Assembly: GCA_017466865.1 (NCBI GenBank)
Contig: JAFTTI010000021.1
Coordinates: 186,001 to 250,000 of the forward strand
Source: Oscillospiraceae bacterium
GTDB lineage: Bacteria > Bacillota > Clostridia > Oscillospirales > Ruminococcaceae
Length of the DNA: 64,000 nucleotides
Reading direction: 5' to 3'
The notes under the pieces were generated by a model that made no database searches, had not been told where the DNA came from, and was given only the letters and a program-made list of their open reading frames with translations. Every line of letters starts with the position of its first letter. Position 1 is the first letter of the stretch. The translations under genes and the position numbers were made by a program. Below, one piece after another: positions 48,667-55,575 of this stretch.

Positions 48667-49645
48667 TTCCCTTGACCTCCTTTACCTTTACCATACCGAA
48701 AGGCTTTGTTCTTGTAAGTCTGTCGATATAGGGAGTAAGAAGATTCATAAGAAGAATAGCGAAAGATACGCCCTCGGGGTAAGCCCCGAATGTTCTTATG
48801 AGGAATGTTATAAGTCCGCAACCTATGCCGAAAATAACCTTGCCTTTTGTTGTTACGGGTGTTGTTACATAATCGGTTGCCATAAAGAAAGCACCGAACA
48901 AAAGTCCTCCTGAAAGGATATGATAAAGTGCGTCTCCGCCTGAAACGGCTGTAAGGACAGCAAGTGTTCCTATAAATGTAAGGGGTGCGGCGGGTGAGAT
49001 TACTCTTGTCATAAGAAGGAAAATTCCGCCTAAAATAATCGCTACTGCACAGGTTTCACCGATACATCCTCCTGTTTTACCGAGGAAAAGGTCGACATAA
49101 TCAACGGGCGGTGAGATTTTTCCGACAAAGCCTTCTGAACTGCTATAAGAAACAAGCCATTTTTCAGCGAGGGGAGTGGGTGCTGTTAAAAGGTCGGCAG
49201 AACTATACCAGAAGGGTTTTACCCAGGTTGACATTTCTTTTGTGAAAGAAAGGGTAAGAACAAGTCTGCCCACAATAGCGGGGTTTGCAAAGTTCTGACC
49301 TATTCCGCCGAAAAGTTGTTTTGTTATTACTATCGCTACAAAACATCCTAAGACTGCCATCCACAATGGAAGTGTTACGGGGAAGTTGAGTGCGAGGATT
49401 ATTCCCGTTACTGCGGCTGAAAAATCGGATATTGTATTATCTCTTTTCATAATCTTTCTGCAGAAAAATTCAAAGAGAACAGAACTTGCGACGCAGGTTA
49501 AAACAAGTATTAAAGCACGAAGCCCGAAAATTACTGTTGCAGCAATAATCGAGGGAATGAGTGCTATAATGACAAGCGTCATTATTTTAGTTGTTGATGA
49601 ATTTCCCCTCTGATGTGGTGAGGGGGAAACTATGAGTTTTTCCAA
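48659..49645 (-). CDS. rnfD: Rnf complex membrane subunit RnfD
   Basis: The 328-residue NqrB/RnfD-family protein has about nine or ten membrane segments. It starts with LIVSPSPHQRG, typical of RnfD, and has GIGQNFANPAIVGRL and DYVTTPVTTKG. The position of the covalent FMN, usually SGAT-like, reads TAPTPL with Thr157 kept. The gene is 24 bases after rnfC. Confidence 0.93.
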   Translation of the reverse strand: MEKLIVSPSPHQRGNSSTTKIMTLVIIALIPSIIAATVIFGLRALILVLTCVASSVLFEFFCRKIMKRDNTISDFSAAVTGIILALNFPVTLPLWMAVLGCFVAIVITKQLFGGIGQNFANPAIVGRLVLTLSFTKEMSTWVKPFWYSSADLLTAPTPLAEKWLVSYSSSEGFVGKISPPVDYVDLFLGKTGGCIGETCAVAIILGGIFLLMTRVISPAAPLTFIGTLAVLTAVSGGDALYHILSGGLLFGAFFMATDYVTTPVTTKGKVIFGIGCGLITFLIRTFGAYPEGVSFAILLMNLLTPYIDRLTRTKPFGMVKVKEVKGNG

Positions 49646-49669
49646 AATATATTCAATCCTTTCAGGGAT

Positions 49670-50968
49670 TTATTTAATCATTTCTTTAGGTGATTTTACA
49701 TTGAGAAATTCTTTTGCAAGACAGTTTGTTTCTGCAAGAGGTCTTTTAGCGGGGCATACATAAGAACAAGCACCGCAGTTCATACAAAGATTTACACGAA
49801 GTGCGAGGAGTTCTTCTTTGTTTTTGGTGTTATACGCCTTTTCGAGTTCTAAAGGCATAAGATTTACGGGGCAGACTTTTATGCATTTTCCGCATCTTAT
49901 ACAAGGTGATGAAACGGGTGTATCATCGGATTTCAGAGCGAGTAGTGCGTTATGGGTTTTTACTATCGGGGCATCGGGGTCTGACATACAGACACCCATC
50001 ATAGGGCCGCCCATAATGAGCTTTCTGTAATTCTCTGCATTGGCATAATCTAAAATATCGCCAATAGTTGTTCCGATTAAAACTTCGATGTTACAAGGCA
50101 TTCCGACAGCGTCGCCGTCGACTGTGAGTCTTCTTGAAACGAGGGGCATACCTGTTTTCATATAGCGGTTTAAAAAGCCTACTGTTGAAACATTGACAAC
50201 GAGTGCGTTTTCTTCGGATGTTATCTGGTTTTCTCTTATAACTCTTCCTGTTGTTGAGAAAAGAAGCATCTTTTCAGCACCCTGAGGATATCTTGTAGGT
50301 AAAGTTACTACATCAATGTTATCATCCTTTGCTGTCATTCTTGTGAAAAGTCTTATAGCAGCGGGTTTGTTTTTTTCGATACAGAGTTTCGCTCTGTTTA
50401 TATGCATATTTTCGAGGATGAGTTTTATGCCGTCATATACATCGGCGGTGTTTTCCATCATTTCGCGGTAGTCGGATGTTATATAGGGTTCACATTCGGC
50501 TGCGTTTATAATGAGAGTGTCGACATGATTATCATAACTGAATTTTACATGAGTAGGGAAACCTGCTCCACCGAGTCCCACTGCTCCGCTTTCACGGATG
50601 GCATTTATAAAATCCTTTGTTGTTTTTATTTCGGGCGGTTTTATGTTTTCGTGGGGGATCTGCTTTCCGTCGGGTTCAATAACAACTGCTTTACAGAGTT
50701 TTCCACCATGAAGAAGATGGTTTTTTATTTCCTTTACAGTTCCCGAAACGCTTGAATGAACGGGAACGGACATAAAGACATCGCTGTCACCGATTTTTTG
50801 CCCTAAGAAAACTTTATCGCCGACTGAAACAAGGGGAACGCAGGGTTCGCCCATGCCCATTCCCATAGGAATAACAACCCTTGCGGGAAGCGGAAATGCT
50901 ACTGTTGTTTCGGATTCGGTGTTCTTGTTGTGTCTTAAATGGACACCGTTAAAACTTCTGATGTTCAT
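49670..50968 (-). CDS. rnfC: Rnf complex NADH-interacting subunit RnfC
   Basis: The 432-residue peripheral subunit oxidises or reduces NAD. It has an N-terminal barrel-sandwich region, a flavin/NAD-binding SLBB-type core (GLGGAGFPTHVKFS, INAAECEPYITSDYREM) and two C-terminal 4Fe-4S motifs (CIRCGKCIKVCP, CMNCGACSYVCPAKRP). The length is normal for the short Clostridial form without a repeat-rich tail. It starts 3 bases after the Gx-transporter gene. Confidence 0.95.
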   Translation of the reverse strand: MNIRSFNGVHLRHNKNTESETTVAFPLPARVVIPMGMGMGEPCVPLVSVGDKVFLGQKIGDSDVFMSVPVHSSVSGTVKEIKNHLLHGGKLCKAVVIEPDGKQIPHENIKPPEIKTTKDFINAIRESGAVGLGGAGFPTHVKFSYDNHVDTLIINAAECEPYITSDYREMMENTADVYDGIKLILENMHINRAKLCIEKNKPAAIRLFTRMTAKDDNIDVVTLPTRYPQGAEKMLLFSTTGRVIRENQITSEENALVVNVSTVGFLNRYMKTGMPLVSRRLTVDGDAVGMPCNIEVLIGTTIGDILDYANAENYRKLIMGGPMMGVCMSDPDAPIVKTHNALLALKSDDTPVSSPCIRCGKCIKVCPVNLMPLELEKAYNTKNKEELLALRVNLCMNCGACSYVCPAKRPLAETNCLAKEFLNVKSPKEMIK

Positions 50969-50971
50969 AGA

Positions 50972-51478
50972 TTACTCCTCTTTGACCGTCTTTTTTACCG
51001 CCTTTTCTGCAAGGGGTATAACGGCTTTTATTGCTGTTCCCGTTATTGTTCCCGTTATCACTGCGGAAACGACAAGAACAGGCAGGTAGAATAATGTGTT
51101 TATATTTTTCATAATGACAGACGCCATAATTATCTGACCGACATTATGTGTGAGTGCTGAAAGGACGCTTATTAAAATCAGGGAATTTTTTTCTGATTTT
51201 AAAAGAATTACTGTTATAAGAAATGCAAGTGTCCCGCCTGAAAGGGAAAGGAGAGAGGCGGTTATTCCTTTTGTCACGAGGATAAAAAGTGATTTTAGAA
51301 GGGTTATTATAAAACCTTCTTTTTTTCCTACTGTAAGTATCGTAAGAATGACTACGATATTTGCGACGCCTATTCTTACTCCCAAAGGAAGTGGCGCTGA
51401 AATAACAGAGTCAACTGCTGAAAGGGAGAAGGTAAGCGCTGATATTATTCCCATAAGGGCGATTTTTTTCGTTTTCAA
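50972..51478 (-). CDS. Gx transporter / heptaprenyl diphosphate synthase component I-like protein
   Basis: The 168-residue membrane protein has about five hydrophobic segments and the family start MGIISALTFSLSAVDSVI with PLPLGVRIGVANI. Members are often mis-named heptaprenyl diphosphate synthase subunit I; in Clostridia they travel with NusG-II, ApbE and Rnf genes and resemble ECF-type S components. Here it sits between the NusG-II gene and rnfC, which suggests a flavin- or quinone-related role; that is inference. Confidence 0.83.
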   Translation of the reverse strand: MKTKKIALMGIISALTFSLSAVDSVISAPLPLGVRIGVANIVVILTILTVGKKEGFIITLLKSLFILVTKGITASLLSLSGGTLAFLITVILLKSEKNSLILISVLSALTHNVGQIIMASVIMKNINTLFYLPVLVVSAVITGTITGTAIKAVIPLAEKAVKKTVKEE

Positions 51479-51482
51479 GACA

Positions 51483-51836
51483 TCACCCCACTACAATATC
51501 GGCAGTTTCTTTATCTTCTGAAACTACCCTTACAGAAACCTTTTGGGGAAGGCAGATTATTGTTTCGCCGTTTCTTTTTATAGCTCCCGTTTTAACGCAT
51601 ATCTTATCGGGGCAGGGCGAAGAAATTACGCAGACGGAATTTTCTTTTACAGAGAATTTTATATCGTTTACTGAAAATTCTGCATCTTCTGAAAGAGGCA
51701 CTGTTTTTACTACATTTCCGTCGCAGGAGATTTCGGCATAAGTTCCGTCATCTTTAAAATTTATTGCAAGAAGAATTATTGAGGGAATGAGTATCAAAAG
51801 GATGATTGCAATATCCCTTACAGTTATAAGTTTCAT
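51483..51836 (-). CDS. NusG domain II-containing protein
   Basis: The 117-residue protein has one N-terminal membrane helix (about 8-26) and an extracytoplasmic NusG-II-like domain with SSPCPDKICVKTGAI and ETIICLPQKV. Despite the name it is not a transcription factor; it is common in ApbE/Rnf neighbourhoods. The paired cysteines in CPDKIC may be redox or metal ligands. Its start overlaps the apbE stop by ATGA. Confidence 0.85.
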   Translation of the reverse strand: MKLITVRDIAIILLILIPSIILLAINFKDDGTYAEISCDGNVVKTVPLSEDAEFSVNDIKFSVKENSVCVISSPCPDKICVKTGAIKRNGETIICLPQKVSVRVVSEDKETADIVVG

Positions 51837-52798
51837 AATGAGTACCCACTGTTTTCGTATGGTGTGAATTTTATGCCTTCTGAAACATAGAGTTTCTTGT
51901 TTTCATCGGCAACGACTATTTTATAATCAGCGGAGGAAAGATGTTTTTTTAAGTTTTCTGTTCCGCCGATGAAAATATCTGTTGCTAAAAAATCCGATTT
52001 TATACCGCCGTTTTCGCCATAGCAGAGAACTGTTACGGAAACGATATCGGTTTTTACGGGATAGCCTGTTTTTACATCTAAAATATGGGAATAGGTTTTA
52101 CCATCTGCTTCGAAAAAGCGTTCATATCCGCCTGAGGTTGAAACAAAACATTCTTTTGTTTCTATCATTCCGAGAGGGATATTTCCATCGGGATTTTTTA
52201 TCTCTATCTTAAAATCTGTTCCGTCGGGCTTTTCTCCGAAAAGAAGAGAGGAGCTTCCCACTGAAACAATGGCATAGCCACAGTTTTTATCGGAAAGATT
52301 TTTATATACAAGGTCACAGGAATATCCTTTTGCGACAGCACCGAAATCGAGTTTTGTTTCTTTTTCTTTTGAAATGATGCCGTCTTTCAGAGAAATTTTT
52401 TCGTAGCCCGTAGTCGAAAGTGCTTTTCTGATTTCATCTTTGGAAGGAACAGTTTTATTCCCCGAAGAAATGCCCCATAAGGATGTGAGTTCACCCGATG
52501 TTATATCGACATTTTCTCCATACAGAGAAACGAGGGAAAGTGTTTTTTCTGTTATGTCATATATATATGCATCATCGGTTTCTTCTATTTCGTTAAATTC
52601 CATAAGTTTTCCCGAATACATATCGAGAGAGGTGTTACAAGAAAGAATGATGTCTTCTGTTTCTTTTGTATCGACATCGGATTTTATGGAACATAGAGTA
52701 TCCATAGTGAAAAAATCGGATGTGTAAATCTGATTTTTCTGACATCCTGAAAAAATCATAACTGTTGAAATGATAATCGGTATGAATGATTTTTTCAT
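51833..52798 (-). CDS. apbE: FAD:protein FMN transferase ApbE
   Basis: The 321-residue lipoprotein (lipobox IFSGC, Cys19) transfers FMN from FAD to threonine in extracytoplasmic target proteins. Family blocks are FFTMDTLCSI, LDFGAVAKGYSCDLV, YSHILDVKTGYPV and the metal-binding region SDFLATDIFIGG. It heads the operon that encodes its likely targets RnfG and RnfD. AGGAGT precedes ATG 52798. Confidence 0.94.
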   Translation of the reverse strand: MKKSFIPIIISTVMIFSGCQKNQIYTSDFFTMDTLCSIKSDVDTKETEDIILSCNTSLDMYSGKLMEFNEIEETDDAYIYDITEKTLSLVSLYGENVDITSGELTSLWGISSGNKTVPSKDEIRKALSTTGYEKISLKDGIISKEKETKLDFGAVAKGYSCDLVYKNLSDKNCGYAIVSVGSSSLLFGEKPDGTDFKIEIKNPDGNIPLGMIETKECFVSTSGGYERFFEADGKTYSHILDVKTGYPVKTDIVSVTVLCYGENGGIKSDFLATDIFIGGTENLKKHLSSADYKIVVADENKKLYVSEGIKFTPYENSGYSL

Positions 52799-52832
52799 TT
52801 ATAACTCCTCCGAAAAAACGATATACATATTT

Positions 52833-52861
52833 ATAATATCACAACACACTGTTTTAGTCAA
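52833..52861 (-). promoter_or_regulatory. Promoter of the apbE-rnf operon
   Basis: On the minus strand, TTGACT (52861-52856) and TATTAT (52838-52833) have a 17-bp spacer. Confidence 0.75.
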
Positions 52862-52874
52862 TAAATGCGGGGGC

Positions 52875-52906
52875 AAAAAAATCCCTGCCGATGAAAAACG
52901 GCAGGG
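52875..52906 (-). terminator. Terminator for the XRE regulator gene
   Basis: CCCTGCCG pairs with CGGCAGGG and is followed on the minus strand by ATTTTTTT. Confidence 0.82.
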
Positions 52907-52953
52907 CAAACAAAGAAAGAGGATTTAATTCATGTCGTTACGACAATAATTTA

Positions 52954-52982
52954 TTGATTTATGGAAAAAAATATGGTATAAT
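52954..52982 (+). promoter_or_regulatory. Promoter-like sequence directed against the XRE gene
   Basis: TTGATT (52954-52959) and TATAAT (52977-52982) with a 17-bp spacer on the plus strand, ending 10 bases before the 3' end of the XRE coding region. Any transcript would be antisense to it. Confidence 0.5.
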
Positions 52983-52991
52983 ACTATGTGA

Positions 52992-53687
52992 TTATTTTTT
53001 TGTGTCATTGAGCGCCTGTATTCTCGATTCGCTGTTTTTAACGAGGTTGAGAAGCGATGAAGCATAGCTCGGGAACTCTTCTGAAAGAGTTTTTGAAGTT
53101 ATTAAAGGACTCATATCTTCATCGGCACAATCGTTATCGGCAAGTGTCACTCCCTTTGCGGCAGCAGTTGCTACTGCTTCTGAAATTCCCATTGCGGCAG
53201 AAGCACCGTTTGATGCGAGAATTTCGGGAACTGTGAAGAAAAGCTGGTCATTTCTGGGGTTCGCTATATAGGCTACTCTGAACATTCTGTAAATGGCAAG
53301 CATTATGAAGTTAGAGGTTTCTTTTATGAGTGTCTGACTTCCTGTTTTCTGAACGAGTGAGAAGAGAATATTGAGCGAATTGACGATGAGTTTTTTATTG
53401 AAAGAAATCATTACTCCGTCTGTCTTGATATTGCCTTCGGCTTCGGGAATGTCACTATAAGAAATCGTTTTTCCAGCAGGGTCGGGTGAACGGCCTAAAA
53501 GATAATCGCAGGAAACACCGTAATAATCAGCGGCTTTTACGAGAAATTCAAGACCGCATTCACGGATTCCCTTTTCATAATGAGAAAGGAGAGCCTGGGA
53601 TACACCAAGGTCACTTGCAGCGTTTTTCTGACTGATATTTCTTTCCTTACGAAGTAATGTAATTATTCTCGGAAAATCGGAATTCAA
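52992..53687 (-). CDS. XRE-family transcriptional regulator
   Basis: The 231-residue protein has a helix-turn-helix (about 5-63: LLRKERNISQKNAASDLGVS then ALLSHYEKGIRECG) and a C-terminal domain of about 165 residues that I do not recognise, probably sensory or for dimerisation. The start is TTG 53687 after GCGAGGGG; no ATG is available. The region between it and the divergent phosphatase gene holds three similar dyad repeats, suggesting it controls both. No phage genes surround it. Confidence 0.85.
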   Translation of the reverse strand: MNSDFPRIITLLRKERNISQKNAASDLGVSQALLSHYEKGIRECGLEFLVKAADYYGVSCDYLLGRSPDPAGKTISYSDIPEAEGNIKTDGVMISFNKKLIVNSLNILFSLVQKTGSQTLIKETSNFIMLAIYRMFRVAYIANPRNDQLFFTVPEILASNGASAAMGISEAVATAAAKGVTLADNDCADEDMSPLITSKTLSEEFPSYASSLLNLVKNSESRIQALNDTKK

Positions 53688-53712
53688 CCCCTCGCCCCCT
53701 TACATAATGAAA

Positions 53713-53725
53713 TTACATTTTGTAA
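53713..53725. promoter_or_regulatory. Palindrome 1, TTACA-N3-TGTAA (candidate operator)
   Basis: A perfect dyad TTACA-TTT-TGTAA, 26 bases upstream of the XRE start codon. Confidence 0.6.
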
Positions 53726-53779
53726 ATTATCCGAAAAATATTATTTCGAATTAACGTATTGTAAATTATAGCCTATTCC

Positions 53780-53792
53780 TTACAGTTTGTAA
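53780..53792. promoter_or_regulatory. Palindrome 2, TTACA-N3-TGTAA (candidate operator)
   Basis: A perfect dyad TTACA-GTT-TGTAA, the same core as palindrome 1. A half-site TGTAA also lies between them at 53760-53764. Confidence 0.6.
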
Positions 53793-54037
53793 AGGGAGAA
53801 ACCTCAAAAAAAGTCGATAAAAGTTTTATCAAGGTTTTGGCTATTTTGCTTGATTTTTTCAACATTTCACTGTTGAAATCAATATGTGGCCGAGCGAAAC
53901 ACAAGATGTTGTGGAGGCACGGAGAAATAAGGGTTTGTGTCAGAAAAAAAATCACAAAAGTGAAATTTTACAGAAAATGTCAAATTTTTATACAATTTGT
54001 ATAATTTTATATAAATATAACCGAAAGGAAATGCAGT
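53793..54037 (+). other. Remainder of the XRE-phosphatase intergenic region
   Basis: No gene is credible in the 350 bases between the two divergent starts. Besides the palindromes it holds a small hairpin CACAA/TTGTG near 53900-53913, an AT-rich stretch, a TATAAT box at 54000-54005 and the CGAAAGGAAA ribosome-binding site of the phosphatase gene. Confidence 0.6.
53989..54003. promoter_or_regulatory. Palindrome 3, TATACA-N3-TGTATA, over the phosphatase -10 box
   Basis: This perfect dyad shares the TACA-N3-TGTA core of palindromes 1 and 2 and overlaps the TATAAT box of the divergent gene. Confidence 0.55.
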
Positions 54038-54691
54038 ATGAAAAATTACAGATTAGTTGTTATAAGACACGGGCATACTGAAGGTAATGAAACCGCAAGA
54101 TATATAGGAAAAACAGACATTCCGCTTTCTAAAAACGGTCTTTCTGAAATCGAAAATATAGCGAAAGAATATGAATATCCTTATGTTGAAAAGGTTTATT
54201 CAAGCCCGACACTTCGTTGTATTCAGACGGCGAGAGTACTTTTTCCCGATACAGAACTTGTTACCCTTGACGGAATGAGAGAACTTGATTTCGGAAAGTT
54301 TGAAAACAAATCAGTTGAAGAACTCGTTGACCTTCCCGAATACAAGGAATGGCTTAAGGGCGGGCTTGATAACAACGCACACGGTGGCGAAACGATAAGA
54401 GAGATGATAGGCAGAACCGTTGCTGCGATAAACGACATTTTAGAAGATATGATGTCGATGGAAATATATGATGCGGCGGTTGTTACACACTCGGGGATAA
54501 TAATGAATATGCTTTCCTGTTTCGGACTTCCGAGAATGGAACCTATGAAGTTTGCCTGTGATGTAGGGGAGGGTTATGTTATTGCGTTTAACCTTCAGAT
54601 GTGGCAGACAGGCGGAGTTTTTGAGATAATGGGAAAGGTTCCTGTTCCTAAAGATTCTGAAGAAGAATTTTCTGAAAACGAAGAAGATTAA
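54038..54691 (+). CDS. Histidine phosphatase superfamily protein
   Basis: The 217-residue protein has the catalytic RHG motif (Arg10-His11-Gly12 in VVIRHGHTEGN), the second conserved Arg region SSPTLRCIQTA and the second catalytic His in VVTHSGIIMNM. It belongs to the phosphoglycerate-mutase-like branch with CobC-type and broad-specificity phosphatases; the substrate cannot be deduced. The C-terminus is acidic. It is divergent from the XRE regulator and likely under its control. Confidence 0.9.
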   Translation: MKNYRLVVIRHGHTEGNETARYIGKTDIPLSKNGLSEIENIAKEYEYPYVEKVYSSPTLRCIQTARVLFPDTELVTLDGMRELDFGKFENKSVEELVDLPEYKEWLKGGLDNNAHGGETIREMIGRTVAAINDILEDMMSMEIYDAAVVTHSGIIMNMLSCFGLPRMEPMKFACDVGEGYVIAFNLQMWQTGGVFEIMGKVPVPKDSEEEFSENEED

Positions 54692-54726
54692 GTGATATAA
54701 AATATTACTGAAAGGGGGTAAATTCC

Positions 54727-55557
54727 ATAAAGATTTCTGAAATAAAAAGATCTGCATTAAGGCGAATGAACGATTGCTTTCCGCAGGTTCTTATGATTAT
54801 GGTAATATCTCTTACCGCACATCTTATTTTTGCACTCGCTGAATTTGCCCTGTTACATTTTCTTGACATAAAGGGGAATGAATTTTTCTCCGAAATGCCT
54901 TCGGAAATGATGGTTATACTCATAACAAGCATAATAAGAATATTTGCGGAATTTCTGGTTTTATCCCCGATAACCGTCGGGACTGCGTGGTGGCTCTTAC
55001 ACTGCGTAAGAGGAGAAAACAGTAATGTAGGGTTTATACTCATCTGTTTCTCGAACATGAAGATCTATTTCCGTTCGGTTGTTATGAGGCTTTTTATAGG
55101 GTTTATAAAAACAGTTGTTGCTATACCGCTTGTTCTCTGTGGTTATATAGAATATGCTCTGATAACGGCGTTTGCTGATGAAAGCTATCGAAGCGGAACA
55201 TATATCGCGCTTATAATATGCTGTACGCTGATATTTATATGTATCGCGCTTATGTATATATGGGTCGTTGCAGATTTTTCGCTTGTAAATTTCATCTTTA
55301 CTATGAATCCTGATGACAAGATAATAAACATAATAAAGAAATCTGTTACAGCTATGAAATATCAGAAAACGAAACTGATAAAACTTGTATGCTCATTTTT
55401 AGGATGGATTTTTACAGTTCCTTTTGTGTTTCCGTTGTTTTTTGCGGTACCTTATGCATCGCTCAGTTATGCAACGCTTGTGGACGAAATAATAGAAAAG
55501 GAAATAAGAAAAAATACAGACGATATGTTCAATAAAAAAACAATAGCAAGAAAGTAA
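54727..55557 (+). CDS. DUF975-like membrane protein with an apparent AUA start
   Basis: About 276 residues with six hydrophobic segments. The family N-terminus is readable only upstream of the first ATG (54766): from ATA 54727 the frame gives KISEIKRSALRRMNDCFPQ, matching the DUF975 pattern, and GGGGG lies 8 bases before that ATA. ATG 54766 has no ribosome-binding site. So initiation may occur at AUA, or an ATG has mutated to ATA. It follows the phosphatase gene by 35 bases and precedes tex by 18. The function of the family is unknown. Confidence 0.7.
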   Translation: MKISEIKRSALRRMNDCFPQVLMIMVISLTAHLIFALAEFALLHFLDIKGNEFFSEMPSEMMVILITSIIRIFAEFLVLSPITVGTAWWLLHCVRGENSNVGFILICFSNMKIYFRSVVMRLFIGFIKTVVAIPLVLCGYIEYALITAFADESYRSGTYIALIICCTLIFICIALMYIWVVADFSLVNFIFTMNPDDKIINIIKKSVTAMKYQKTKLIKLVCSFLGWIFTVPFVFPLFFAVPYASLSYATLVDEIIEKEIRKNTDDMFNKKTIARK

Positions 55558-55575
55558 TTTTACGGAGGTAGGAAA

